Assembly (NCBI RefSeq): GCF_007679965.1
Contig: NZ_VEHL01000002.1
Span: 62,001-126,000 of the forward strand
DNA: 64,000 nt
Direction of reading: 5' to 3'
Source: Bordetella genomosp. 13
Lineage (GTDB): Bacteria > Pseudomonadota > Gammaproteobacteria > Burkholderiales > Burkholderiaceae_B
The notes under the pieces are model-generated. The model was not told the DNA's origin, ran no database searches, and saw only the letters and a list, made by a program, of their open reading frames with translations. Shown piece by piece: positions 45,210 to 54,845 of the stretch. Position 1 is the stretch's first letter. Each line of letters starts with the position of its first letter. The translations under genes and the position numbers were made by a program.

Positions 45210-46412
45210 TCAGGCCTTGCGGCTTTCGCGTACGGTGGTGTCGGCCGCCAGCCGGAAGGCGGGTATGAGCGCCGTGCCCAGCCCGGCGGCCGTGGGCGCC
45301 AGGGCGCGGCCGTCTTTCAGCACCGGCAGGTCGGTGACCAGGTCGCGATACCAGGTGGCCAGGGTGGCGCGCACCACTTCCTGGAAGATGGCGGTGGGCG
45401 CATGCAGGGCCATGTGCAGGCCGGCCATCAGCGTCACGGGGCCGGTGCAGTCGTGCGGCGCCAGCGGCCTGTTGTAGGCCTGCGCGAAGGCGGCGATCTT
45501 GCGGCCTTCGGTCACGCCGCCGCACCAGGCCAGGTCCAGCATCACCACGTCCAGCGCGTCGGCGGCCAGCAGGTCGCGGAACTGCCGCACGCCGCCCAGG
45601 GTCTCGCTGCCGCAGATCTGCGTACGTGTCTGGCGGCGCAGGTCGGCCAGGCCATGCGCGTCGTCCATCTTCGACAGCGGGTCCTCGGCCCAGAACACGC
45701 CGTAGTCTTCCAGCGCGCGGCAGATGCGCAGCGCGGCGTGGCTGCCCCACAGGCTGTGCAGCTCGCACATGATCTCGATGCGCTCGCCCACCGCCGCGCG
45801 GATCCTGCGAAACGGCTCCAGGCCCGCCTTCAGGTCGGCCAGGCCGATGGTGTGTCCGCCCGTGGCCGGCGCATAGATGTCGAACGGCCAGATCTTCATC
45901 GCGCCATAGCCTTCGGCCAGCAGGCTTTCGGCCAGCGCGCCCGCGTCGCGCATGAAGGCGACCTGGTCGTCGTACGGCCCGGCGCTGCGGTCCTCGCTGC
46001 CGATGTCGCGCCTCGTGCCCGTGGTGTTGTAGGCATAGCCGGCGCAGGTGTTGTAGACGGGCACCGTCTGCCGCGCGCCGCCGCCCAGGGCCACGTAAAG
46101 CGGCACCTGGGCGCGCTTGCCGGCCAGGTCCCACAGGGCGATGTCGACGGCGCTGGCGGCGCGCACCTCGGCGCTGGAGCCGCTGAAGCCCACGTAGGGG
46201 TTCAGCAGATGGCGCGAGATGGCCTCGATGTGTTCGGCGTCGCGGCCCAGCAGCCACGGCGCGATCTCGTCGTGCAGCAGGGTCTCGACCGTGGCCGCGC
46301 CGCGGAAGGTCTCGCCCAGCCCGACCAGGCCGTCCTCGGTTTCCAGTTCCACCCAGACCAGGCTGGGACGTTGCGGCGTGCGCAGGGTGCGCAGGCAGGT
46401 GATCTTGGGCAT
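45210..46412 (-). CDS. Enolase-superfamily acid-sugar dehydratase (mandelate racemase/muconate lactonizing fold)
   Basis: The 400-residue enzyme has the N-terminal capping domain (VELETEDGLVGLGETF), the barrel metal ligands in MCELHSLWG, WAEDPLSK and CGSETLGG, and the catalytic HDC in LAPHDCTGP. The E-x-H motif at the first ligand resembles that of D-galactonate and related dehydratases, where histidine is the acid that expels water. A specific substrate cannot be assigned, but a sugar-acid dehydratase fits the nearby kdgD and FadR-type regulator. First gene of the divergent cluster with two operator palindromes in front. Confidence 0.85.
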   Translation of the reverse strand: MPKITCLRTLRTPQRPSLVWVELETEDGLVGLGETFRGAATVETLLHDEIAPWLLGRDAEHIEAISRHLLNPYVGFSGSSAEVRAASAVDIALWDLAGKRAQVPLYVALGGGARQTVPVYNTCAGYAYNTTGTRRDIGSEDRSAGPYDDQVAFMRDAGALAESLLAEGYGAMKIWPFDIYAPATGGHTIGLADLKAGLEPFRRIRAAVGERIEIMCELHSLWGSHAALRICRALEDYGVFWAEDPLSKMDDAHGLADLRRQTRTQICGSETLGGVRQFRDLLAADALDVVMLDLAWCGGVTEGRKIAAFAQAYNRPLAPHDCTGPVTLMAGLHMALHAPTAIFQEVVRATLATWYRDLVTDLPVLKDGRALAPTAAGLGTALIPAFRLAADTTVRESRKA

Positions 46413-46491
46413 CGTGTCGTCGTTGTGGGCGCGACAGCCGGAGGGCCGCCGCCTTGGACCGCATCATGGCCCCGAGCTGTAAGCGCTGTCA

Positions 46492-46510
46492 ATATCTGTG
46501 AGACAGATAT
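46492..46510. promoter_or_regulatory. FadR-type operator candidate 1
   Basis: ATATCTGT–GAG–ACAGATAT is a perfect 19-base palindrome in the 186-base spacer between the divergent dehydratase and regulator genes. Its core CTGT-N3-ACAG is shared with the second site 32 bases further on. Confidence 0.78.
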
Positions 46511-46523
46511 CTGTTATTCTGCC

Positions 46524-46542
46524 AATGCTGTCATACAGCATT
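46524..46542. promoter_or_regulatory. FadR-type operator candidate 2
   Basis: AATGCTGT–CAT–ACAGCATT is a perfect 19-base palindrome with the same CTGT-N3-ACAG core. The centres of the two sites are 32 bases, close to three helical turns, apart, so dimers would lie on the same face of the DNA. Confidence 0.78.
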
Positions 46543-46598
46543 GTTTGTGCAGCCACCTGGCTTGCGGCCCTCCGTCCCTTTGACGCACACTGCGCCCC

Positions 46599-47312
46599 AT
46601 GAAAACTTCTCCTGCCGACCGGCTGTTAAGCGACAGGGCGTACGAAGAACTCCTGGCCCTGCTGGGCACCGACGAGTTCGCGGTGGGCGCGCGCCTGCCG
46701 GCGGAGAACGCCCTGGCCGAACGCTTCGCCGTGTCGCGCCCGGTGCTGCGCCAGGCGCTGGCCCGGCTGCGTGCCGAGGGCCGCATCCAGTCGCGCAAGG
46801 GGTCGGGCCATTTCGTGGACCAGCCCCGGCCGCAGGCCAGCATGGTCAGCTTCGGACACCTGACCAGCATCCCCGACGTGCGCAGCTTCCTGGAGTTCCG
46901 CTGCAGCGTGGAGGGCGAGATCGCCGCCCGCGCTGCCCTGCACCATACGGAAGACGACCTGGCGCGGATCGCCGGGCGGCGCCAGGATTTCGAGCGCGCC
47001 CTGCTGGCCGGCGCGTCGGGCGTCGACGAGGACATCGCCTTCCACCTGGCCATCGCCCAGGCCAGCGGCAACCGCTTCTTTTCCATGACCATGCAGGCGC
47101 TGGTGGCGCAGACGCGCTTCAGTATCGAACTGGTGCGCAGCCTGTCCGGCCGGCCGACGGCGGAGCGGTTTGACGAAGTCTGCCGCGAACACGCCGCCAT
47201 CGAGTCCGCCATCGCCACGCGCGATGCGCGCGTGGCCCGTGATGCGATGCTGGCGCACCTGCATGGCGGCATTTCGCGGCTGTTCGGGTCGCCAGCGCAG
47301 CCCTCGGCCTGA
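46599..47312 (+). CDS. GntR/FadR-family regulator (FCD domain)
   Basis: The 237-residue protein has the N-terminal winged helix (LPAENALAERFAVSRPVLRQ and RLRAEGRIQSRKGSGHFV) and a C-terminal FCD ligand domain with the metal-binding residues in DEDIAFHLAIAQASGN and HAAIESAI. It reads divergently from the dehydratase cluster and is flanked by two palindromes, so it probably represses both directions until a sugar acid binds. GntR proteins of this kind often sense gluconate, galactonate or glucarate. Confidence 0.92.
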   Translation: MKTSPADRLLSDRAYEELLALLGTDEFAVGARLPAENALAERFAVSRPVLRQALARLRAEGRIQSRKGSGHFVDQPRPQASMVSFGHLTSIPDVRSFLEFRCSVEGEIAARAALHHTEDDLARIAGRRQDFERALLAGASGVDEDIAFHLAIAQASGNRFFSMTMQALVAQTRFSIELVRSLSGRPTAERFDEVCREHAAIESAIATRDARVARDAMLAHLHGGISRLFGSPAQPSA

Positions 47313-47338
47313 GGCCGGGCCGGAGGCGGCGTTCCCCA

Positions 47339-47381
47339 ACTTGAAAGCGGCGCTTTCAAGTGATCGTACAACTTGTTGTGC
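47339..47381. promoter_or_regulatory. Inverted repeats upstream of kdgD
   Basis: ACTTGAAAGC–GGC–GCTTTCAAGT (47339–47361) is a perfect 10-base inverted repeat. GTACAAC–TT–GTTGTGC (47366–47381) follows with one mismatch. TACAACTT (47367–47374) recurs as its reverse complement AAGTTGTA at 47436–47443. They could end the regulator transcript or be operators for kdgD; neither is shown. Confidence 0.5.
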
Positions 47382-47562
47382 GAAAGCCCTGCGATGTACA
47401 GGTGATGGACGGGACGCGTTGGATTTTTGAAATTTAAGTTGTATGATGACTGACAGATCGCCGTGCCACAGTCAGTGGTGGACGGCGAGCCTCACCCGTC
47501 TTCCGGCATCGCCCCCTGGCGCGGTCCCCACCTCCGAATCCGATCCTCCCCTGGAGACTGAA

Positions 47563-48477
47563 TTGACCACCCCGATTGAACTTCGCGAAATCCTGTCCGA
47601 TGGTCTGCTGTCGTTCCCCGTGACCGACTTCGATGCCGAGGGCCGCTTCAATGCGCGCACCTACGCCCAGCGCCTGGAATGGCTGGCTCCGTACGGCGCC
47701 AGCGCGCTGTTCGCCGCCGGCGGCACGGGCGAGGTCTTCTCGCTGTCGGGCAGCGAATACGGCGACGTGATCCGCACCGCGGTGCAGGGCGCGCGCGGCC
47801 AGGTGCCGATCCTGGCAGGCGCGGGCGGCCCCACCAACACGGCCATCGCCATGGCTCAGGAAGCCGAGGCCGCGGGCGCCGCGGGCCTGCTGCTGCTGCC
47901 GCACTACCTGACCGAAGCCAGCGAAGAGGGCATCGCCGCCCACGTGTCGCAGGTCTGCCAGTCCACCAAGCTGGGCGTGGTGTTCTACGCGCGCGCCAAC
48001 TCGCAGCTCAACGCCGAGACGCTGGCCCGCCTGGCCGACAGGCATCCCAACCTGATCGGCTTCAAGGACGGCCTGGGCGACATCGAGAAGATGGTCCGCA
48101 TCCGCCGCAAGCTGGGCGACCGCTTCTCGTACCTGGGCGGCCTGCCCACCGCCGAGGTCTACGCCGAGGCCTACCGCGCCCTGGGCGTGCCGGTGTACTC
48201 GTCGGCCGTGTTCAACTTCATCCCCAAGACCGCCGTCGAGTTCTTCCGCGCCGTGTCGACGGGCGACACCGCCACCACGGGCCGCCTGCTGGACACGTTC
48301 TTCCTGCCCTACCTGGACATCCGCAACCGCCGCAAGGGCTACGCGGTCAGCATCGTCAAGGCCGGCGCCAAGCTGGTCGGCCACGACGCCGGCCCGGTCC
48401 GCGCCCCGCTGACCGACCTGACGGGCGAAGAGATGGAGCAGCTCAAGGCCCTGATCGACAAGCTCGGCCCGCAGTAA
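47563..48477 (+). CDS. kdgD: 5-dehydro-4-deoxyglucarate dehydratase
   Basis: The 304-residue aldolase-family enzyme converts 5-keto-4-deoxyglucarate to 2-oxoglutarate semialdehyde, water and CO2. It has [26 protein letters not shown] (the GTGE turn), [13 protein letters not shown] and the Schiff-base lysine in [14 protein letters not shown]. The start is TTG 47563 with GGAG nine bases upstream, giving the family length; an ATG in frame at 47443 would add 40 residues unlike the family. It follows the regulator gene and the acid-sugar dehydratase could supply its substrate. Confidence 0.92.
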   Translation: MTTPIELREILSDGLLSFPVTDFDAEGRFNARTYAQRLEWLAPYGASALFAAGGTGEVFSLSGSEYGDVIRTAVQGARGQVPILAGAGGPTNTAIAMAQEAEAAGAAGLLLLPHYLTEASEEGIAAHVSQVCQSTKLGVVFYARANSQLNAETLARLADRHPNLIGFKDGLGDIEKMVRIRRKLGDRFSYLGGLPTAEVYAEAYRALGVPVYSSAVFNFIPKTAVEFFRAVSTGDTATTGRLLDTFFLPYLDIRNRRKGYAVSIVKAGAKLVGHDAGPVRAPLTDLTGEEMEQLKALIDKLGPQ

Positions 48478-48503
48478 CCCACCCCGCGGATTCGCGGGAA
48501 TGC

Positions 48504-48542
48504 AAGCCCTGTCTGCCGTATGCATGCGGCAAGCAGGGCTTT
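48504..48542 (+). terminator. Terminator-like hairpin after kdgD
   Basis: AAGCCCTG (48504–48511) pairs with CAGGGCTT (48535–48542), with a second inner stem TGCCG/CGGCA. The T-run is short (TTTGT). It lies 27 bases after the kdgD stop. Confidence 0.65.
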
Positions 48543-48579
48543 GTCATTGGGGGCGGCCCCCCGGTGGTAAGCTGCGGAA

Positions 48580-48804
48580 ATGCCTGACGTTTTCTCGCCC
48601 GACGACGCCGCCGACGCGTCGTCCCGCGCCTTCACCGCCTCCGATTCCCCCTGCGTGGCCATCTGCTCGACCCTGTTCGACGAGGTCTGCCGGGGTTGCG
48701 GCCGTACGGCCATGGAGGTCGCGAATTGGGTCTTCCTGGACGAGCAGGAGAAGCGCGTGATCTGGGCGCGCATCAAGTCGCAGGGCTACCCCCGGCGCGG
48801 CTGA
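48580..48804 (+). CDS. DUF1289-family small cysteine protein
   Basis: The 74-residue protein fits DUF1289: SPCVAICSTLFDEVCRGCGR holds four cysteines (C-x3-C and C-x2-C), followed by TAMEVANWVFLDEQEK. The family is thought to bind a metal or iron-sulfur cluster, but its role is unknown. It has no evident operon partner. Confidence 0.88.
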   Translation: MPDVFSPDDAADASSRAFTASDSPCVAICSTLFDEVCRGCGRTAMEVANWVFLDEQEKRVIWARIKSQGYPRRG

Positions 48805-48941
48805 CGCCGCGTTGCGCGGCCTCCATTGCGGATGGGCCCGCTGTGGGCGGCCCCACCTAGGCGGCCCCGTGCCAACCCTGTCTTGGACATGTCATGTAAT
48901 GCAGGCTTAATGCGGGCATTGTTCATCGCCGGGGCCCTGCC

Positions 48942-49985
48942 ATGCAGATCGTTCTCGTCACGGACGCCTGGCGTCCTCAGGTAAACGGGGTGGTCCGCAC
49001 CTGGACCACGATGCTGCAACTGCTGCGCGAATGGGGCCACGAAGTCATCGTGATCAGCCCGGAAGGCGGCCGCACCATTCCCGCGCCCTCCGAACCCGAT
49101 CTGCGCCTGTGCCTGCAACCCGGCCGCCAGTTGCGCCGCCTGCTGGGCGACGTGGTACCCGACGTGCTGCACATCGCCACCGAGGGCCCGCTGGGCCTGG
49201 CGGCGCGCCGCATGGCCCTGCGGCGCGGCTGGCGCTTCACCACGGGGTTCCACACCATGTTCCCCGACTATCTCGAAGCGCGCATGGGCATCCCGGCCTC
49301 GCTGCCGTGGCGCTTCATGCGCTGGTTCCATCGTCCCTCGCAATGCGTGCTGGTGCCCACCCCCACGGTGCGCGACATCGTGGCCAGCCGCGGCCTGAAG
49401 AACCTGCGCGTGTGGTCGCGCGGCGTGGACGGCAGGAAGTTCCAGCCGGGCCCGCGCGATTTCCTGGCCGACCTGCCGCGCCCGATCTTCCTGTCGGTGG
49501 GCCGCGTGGCCAAGGAAAAGAACCTGGACGCGTTCCTCGAGCTGGACCTGCCCGGCAGCAAGGTGGTGGTGGGCGCTGGGCCCGACGAGGCCCGCCTGCG
49601 CCGCAAGTTCCCGAACGCGCACTTCGCCGGCCCGCAGCCGGACGACATGCTGCCCAAGTACTACTCGGCGGCCGACGTGTTCGTCTTTCCCAGCCTGACC
49701 GACACTTTCGGCCTGGTGATGCTGGAGGCCATGGCCTGCGGCACGCCGGTAGCGGCGTTCCGCAGCGAGGCGCCGCTGGCCGTGGTGCAGCAGGGCCTGA
49801 CGGGCTGCCTGGACGACGACCTGGCGCGCGCCTGCCGCGGCGCGCTCGAACTGGACTGCGGCGCCGTGCGCGATCACGCCGTCACGCGCACCTGGGACGC
49901 CATCGCGCACGACCTGCTGGCGGCATTCGTGCCGCTGACGCCCGCCACGGTGTTCGCCGATCCCAAGCCGCACAACGCCACCTGA
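48942..49985 (+). CDS. Glycosyltransferase family 4 protein (PimB/MgtA-like)
   Basis: The 347-residue GT-B enzyme starts with LVTDAWRPQVNGVVRTW, has a GFHTMFPDYLEAR acceptor-side motif, LSVGRVAKEKNLDAFL and the nucleotide-sugar site FVFPSLTDTFGLVMLEAMA (E-x7-E type). It is like mannosyltransferases acting on lipid acceptors (GDP-mannose-dependent MgtA/PimB group) found in many bacteria, probably in glycolipid synthesis. It is free-standing, with its own upstream region of about 135 bases. Confidence 0.85.
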   Translation: MQIVLVTDAWRPQVNGVVRTWTTMLQLLREWGHEVIVISPEGGRTIPAPSEPDLRLCLQPGRQLRRLLGDVVPDVLHIATEGPLGLAARRMALRRGWRFTTGFHTMFPDYLEARMGIPASLPWRFMRWFHRPSQCVLVPTPTVRDIVASRGLKNLRVWSRGVDGRKFQPGPRDFLADLPRPIFLSVGRVAKEKNLDAFLELDLPGSKVVVGAGPDEARLRRKFPNAHFAGPQPDDMLPKYYSAADVFVFPSLTDTFGLVMLEAMACGTPVAAFRSEAPLAVVQQGLTGCLDDDLARACRGALELDCGAVRDHAVTRTWDAIAHDLLAAFVPLTPATVFADPKPHNAT

Positions 49986-50387
49986 CGGCAGGCCGCCGCG
50001 GCAGGACGCGCGTCCGCCGCCGGTGTCGCCCGGCGCGCGGGAAAACAGGGAATTTTGCCCAGCACGCCTTGCCGCGTTTACAATACCTTCCAATCCTGAG
50101 GAGCGCTGCGACGATGCCGCCCCGCGGCCCTTGCGCCGCACGGTTCGCCAGGCTCAGGAATCCTTGTCTCAGGCGTTGCGTTCGCGCGGCGCCCAGCAAC
50201 GGCGCTCACCTCTGTCGCATCGGACGGCAAGGTGGGCACCTATCTCCCCCATGGTGTTCCGCGCGTCCGGCCGGTTGCGCGCCGTTCGTTTTTTCCCGTC
50301 GCCGGGCCGCCCCCAGGCACACGCGCTTCTCAGCGAAGCAGCATGCCGAAGGCGCGGCTGGGTGGCCAAATCTGGAGCCATGACACC
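49986..50387. other. Leader region of ahcY without genes
   Basis: No protein gene is seen in these 402 bases. They contain a possible promoter (TTGCCC at 50055–50060, TACAAT at 50079–50084) and the SAH riboswitch at 50095–50211, followed by a leader of about 176 bases to the ahcY start whose role is not clear. Confidence 0.7.
50095..50211 (+). ncRNA. S-adenosylhomocysteine (SAH) riboswitch
   Basis: The element has the core GAGGAGCGCTGCGAC (50098–50112), the P1 stem CCTGAG (50095–50100) with CTCAGG (50153–50158), the GCCAGGCTCAGG segment, and the downstream strand CAACGGCGCTCACC (50198–50211), whose GCGCTC pairs with GAGCGC to make the pseudoknot. These are the conserved features of the SAH riboswitch, which turns on recycling genes when SAH builds up. 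It lies before ahcY, its usual place in Burkholderiales. Confidence 0.95.
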
Positions 50388-51800
<1,413 letters not shown>

Positions 51801-51885
51801 TCGTCGCCGCGCCCTGTAGCAAAATAGGGGAACGTACCCGCGCCGTGCCTGGCGCGGGCGTTCTACCGATGACTGGAGCCCGCTC

Positions 51886-52227
51886 ATGCTGACCTTGATA
51901 CTCGTCTGGATCCTGAATGCCGTCGCGCTGCTGGCGGTGGCCTATCTGCTGCCGGGCGTCACGGTGGCCAGCTTCGGTTCGGCGCTGGTCGCGGCCGTGG
52001 TGCTGGGCCTGCTCAACATGCTGGTCAAGCCGGTGCTGACGCTGCTGACCCTGCCCATCACCATCGTCACGCTGGGCCTCTTCCTCATCGTGCTCAATGC
52101 CCTGCTGTTCTGGTTCGCCGGCTCCATCCTGCGCGGCTTCCAGGTCAACGGCTTCTGGTGGGCGGTGGCGGGCGCGATCCTGTACAGCCTCATCTCCGGC
52201 CTGCTCTCCAGGCTGATTCCCTCCTGA
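51886..52227 (+). CDS. Small four-helix membrane protein (holin-IV superfamily)
   Basis: The 113-residue protein is almost all hydrophobic, with four predicted membrane helices (about residues 3–23, 28–48, 54–80 and 88–108). It belongs to the phage-holin-4-2/DUF family, YvlD-like, widespread in bacteria without phage context. Here it is between ahcY and metF, an order conserved in Burkholderiales, and its stop overlaps the metF start (TGATG at 52225–52229). Its role is unknown. Confidence 0.85.
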   Translation: MLTLILVWILNAVALLAVAYLLPGVTVASFGSALVAAVVLGLLNMLVKPVLTLLTLPITIVTLGLFLIVLNALLFWFAGSILRGFQVNGFWWAVAGAILYSLISGLLSRLIPS

Positions 52228-53069
52228 TGAACGACAACACTACCCCGGCATTCAGCCTGGAGTTCTTCCCGCCGCGCGACATCGCGGCGCAGGAACGCCT
52301 GGTGCGCGCGGCCAAGCAGATGCTGGCCATCCAGCCGCGCTACGTCAGCGTCACCTTCGGCGCGGGCGGCTCGACCCGCGAAGGCACCGCCGACACCGTC
52401 CGCACGCTGCGCAACCTCGGTTGCGACGCGGCGCCGCACCTGTCGTGCGTGGGCGCCTCGCGCGAGCAACTGCGCGAGATCCTGCAAGCCTACCGCGACG
52501 AAGGCGTGCGCCGCGTCGTGGCCCTGCGCGGCGACCTGCCGTCCGGCATGGGCGGCGGCGCGGGCGAACTGCGCTACGCGCGCGATCTGGTCGAATTCAT
52601 CCGCGCCGAAACCGGCGACTGGTTCCACATCGAAGTCGCGGCCTACCCCGAGATGCATCCGCAATCGGGCAGCGTGCGCGCCGACATGCAGCACTTCGTC
52701 GACAAGGTCTCGGCCGGCGCCGATGCGGCCATTACCCAGTACTTCTTCAACGCGGATTCGTACTTCGACTTCGTCGACCGCGCGCAGGACAAGGGCGTCA
52801 CCATCCCCATCGTGCCGGGCATCATGCCCATCACCAACCACAGCCAGTTGCTGCGCTTCTCGGAAATGTGCGGCGCCGAAGTGCCGCGCTGGATCCGCCT
52901 GCGGCTGGCCGAATACGGCGACGACAAGGCGTCCATCCGTGCCTTCGGCATCGACGTCGTCACCCGCCTGTGCGAAACCCTGCTGGAAGGCGGCGCCCCG
53001 GGCCTGCACTTCTACACCCTGAACTCGGCGGAAGCGCCGATGGGCATCTGGCAGTCGCTGGGCCGCTGA
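52227..53069 (+). CDS. metF: Methylenetetrahydrofolate reductase
   Basis: The 280-residue FAD-dependent enzyme makes 5-methyltetrahydrofolate for methionine synthase. It carries FSLEFFPPRD, YVSVTFGAGGSTR, the HLSCVGASREQL segment, ALRGDLPSG and ITQYFFNADSYFDFV. Length is that of bacterial MetF. It is translationally coupled to the membrane protein gene and is followed by a strong terminator. With AhcY and MetK it covers most of the methyl cycle. Confidence 0.97.
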   Translation: MNDNTTPAFSLEFFPPRDIAAQERLVRAAKQMLAIQPRYVSVTFGAGGSTREGTADTVRTLRNLGCDAAPHLSCVGASREQLREILQAYRDEGVRRVVALRGDLPSGMGGGAGELRYARDLVEFIRAETGDWFHIEVAAYPEMHPQSGSVRADMQHFVDKVSAGADAAITQYFFNADSYFDFVDRAQDKGVTIPIVPGIMPITNHSQLLRFSEMCGAEVPRWIRLRLAEYGDDKASIRAFGIDVVTRLCETLLEGGAPGLHFYTLNSAEAPMGIWQSLGR

Positions 53070-53087
53070 CCCCCGCTTTTTCTCTCC

Positions 53088-53121
53088 AAAAATAGGCCTG
53101 CTGACGCAGGCCTATTTTTTT
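53088..53121 (+). terminator. Rho-independent terminator after metF
   Basis: AAAAATAGGCCTGC (53088–53101) pairs perfectly with GCAGGCCTATTTTT (53106–53119) over a TGAC loop, ending in seven T. It closes the ahcY–metF unit. Confidence 0.95.
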
Positions 53122-53216
53122 CGGAGAACGATAATGAGCCCGACGACTTGGCCGGCGCGGCCACTGGGCACGGATCGGGGCGACTCAAGAACCCCCCACA
53201 TCCGCCAACAGAAACC

Positions 53217-54845
53217 TCAGATCTCCTTCAACAACACGTCGGTGGTCCGTAACGTCACCGCCACCCCCGTCAGCGTAGGATTCACGCACCCCATCGCCGG
53301 CATCACGTTCGTTCCCACGATGAACAGATTGCCGTGGTCATGCGCGCGTCCGCCCTTGTCCACCACCGAGTTCGCCGGATCGGCTCCCATGATCGTCGTG
53401 CCCATGATGTGCTGACGGTCTTGGTGTCCCGTGTCCATCTTGTCGATGCGGCCGTTGATCAGTCCCGCCATCTTCTGCAGGTCCTTCACCGCGAAGTCGC
53501 GCCCCGCGTTCCAGTAGTCGTCCACGCTGTAGTAGATCTCGGGCAGCGGCAAGCCCAGCGCATCCCGCCTCGTCTTGCTGGGCGTGACGCGGTTCTGCGG
53601 CAGCGGGTTCGTCTCGAAGTCCACCGCGAAGTTCAGCGAACGCGCCGATTGCAGGCGGATCTGCTCGTCCAGCTTCGAGCCGTAGATGCCCTTGCCCATC
53701 AGGCTGGAGGCGATCGACGACGTGGCGACCGTGTTGCGCAGCTTGGTCTTGTAGCTGGGGATGGTCTTGCGGAACTCGCCGTCGCGGTAGTTCATGTACA
53801 CCAGCAGCTCGGTCGGGCCCTGGCCGGGCCACAGGTCTTCCGACGCCATCACATTCATGGCGATGCCGGTGTGGCCCATCAAGTTGCGGCCCACCTGGTC
53901 CGAGGAGTTGGCGATGCCGTTGGGGTACTTCTCCGACGTCGACATCAGCAGCAGCTTCGGGCTTTCGATGCCGTAGGCGGCCAGCACGAAATAGCGCGCC
54001 GTCATGCGATGTTCCGAACCGTCGGGCTTCTTGTAGCGCACCGCCACGATCTTGCCGCGGTCATCGGCCTCGATCCGGTAGACCACGCTGTTGTCCAGTA
54101 CGCGCGCGCCGTGGCGCTCGGCCTCGTCCACGTGGCGGGTGCCGTCGTACTTGGCGCCGCTGGGGCAGACCGGGTTGCAGTTATTGTTGCCCGAGCAGAT
54201 CGGACGGTCCTTGTAGGCGCGGGTGGCGCGGCCGTTCGGCTCGTAGATCGGGTGGTAGCCGCCGACCTTCAACTGCTCGGCCAGGCGCGTCTGGAAGTAC
54301 GGGATCGGCAGGCCTTCCATGGGAAAGGGCCTCGAGCGCGGTGGAAACTGTTCGTCGCGGCCCCAGCCGCCTTCGTCCTGGCCGTCCATGCCCGAGACGC
54401 CCAGTTCCTCTTCGGCCTGGCAATAGTAGGGCTCCAGTTCATCGTACGTCATGGGCCAGTCGCGGCCCTGGCCATACAGCGTCTGGATCCTGAAGTCGTT
54501 GGGGATCATGCGCCACAGCGCCGAACCGAAGTGCCAGGTGGTGCCGCCGACCACGCGCAGGTACTTGGTCGGGTATTTCACCGGGCCGCTTTGCTGCAGG
54601 TAGTCGCCGTAGGTGGAGGGGATGTGCGGCGGGTTCGGGAAGGGCGAGCCCGCGCCCTGCAGCTTGATGTTGGTCAGCGACAGCTTGATCGGGGCGTTGC
54701 GGAAACGCTCGACGATCTCGCCGCGCGTGACGCGCGGGCCGGCTTCGAGGATGGTGACGGATTTTCCGGCTTTCGCGACGCGCGCGGCGAGCACGGCGCC
54801 CATCACGCCGGAACCGATGACCAGCAGATCAGTATCGTAGTCCAT
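53217..54845 (-). CDS. GMC-type membrane-bound dehydrogenase, FAD subunit
   Basis: The 542-residue flavoprotein begins with the FAD motif LLVIGSGVMGAVLAARVAKAG (only the pattern is cited) and contains RVVGGTTWHFGSALWRM, GNNNCNPVCPSGAKYD and the C-terminal GTNVMPAMGCVNPTLT. It resembles the large subunits of gluconate/2-ketogluconate, sorbitol and fructose dehydrogenases. The CNPVCPSG segment with its cysteines is typical of subunits that carry an iron-sulfur cluster or disulfide near FAD. Electrons pass to the cytochrome subunit. The ATG overlaps the small-subunit stop by one base. The substrate cannot be fixed. Confidence 0.9.
   Translation of the reverse strand: MDYDTDLLVIGSGVMGAVLAARVAKAGKSVTILEAGPRVTRGEIVERFRNAPIKLSLTNIKLQGAGSPFPNPPHIPSTYGDYLQQSGPVKYPTKYLRVVGGTTWHFGSALWRMIPNDFRIQTLYGQGRDWPMTYDELEPYYCQAEEELGVSGMDGQDEGGWGRDEQFPPRSRPFPMEGLPIPYFQTRLAEQLKVGGYHPIYEPNGRATRAYKDRPICSGNNNCNPVCPSGAKYDGTRHVDEAERHGARVLDNSVVYRIEADDRGKIVAVRYKKPDGSEHRMTARYFVLAAYGIESPKLLLMSTSEKYPNGIANSSDQVGRNLMGHTGIAMNVMASEDLWPGQGPTELLVYMNYRDGEFRKTIPSYKTKLRNTVATSSIASSLMGKGIYGSKLDEQIRLQSARSLNFAVDFETNPLPQNRVTPSKTRRDALGLPLPEIYYSVDDYWNAGRDFAVKDLQKMAGLINGRIDKMDTGHQDRQHIMGTTIMGADPANSVVDKGGRAHDHGNLFIVGTNVMPAMGCVNPTLTGVAVTLRTTDVLLKEI

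Noticed and set aside
43227..46583. An 1118-codon open frame antisense to the Bug, dehydrogenase and dehydratase genes
   Set aside because: Its residues are Gly/Arg/Ala/His-rich without motifs, while the opposite strand encodes three well-conserved proteins.
47443..47562. ATG start 40 codons upstream of the chosen kdgD start
   Set aside because: The extra residues are unlike the family, and TTG 47563 has a good ribosome binding site and gives the normal length.
51886..52227. Phage holin as sign of a prophage remnant
   Set aside because: The protein sits between ahcY and metF in a coupled arrangement with no phage genes near, so it is a chromosomal member of the family.
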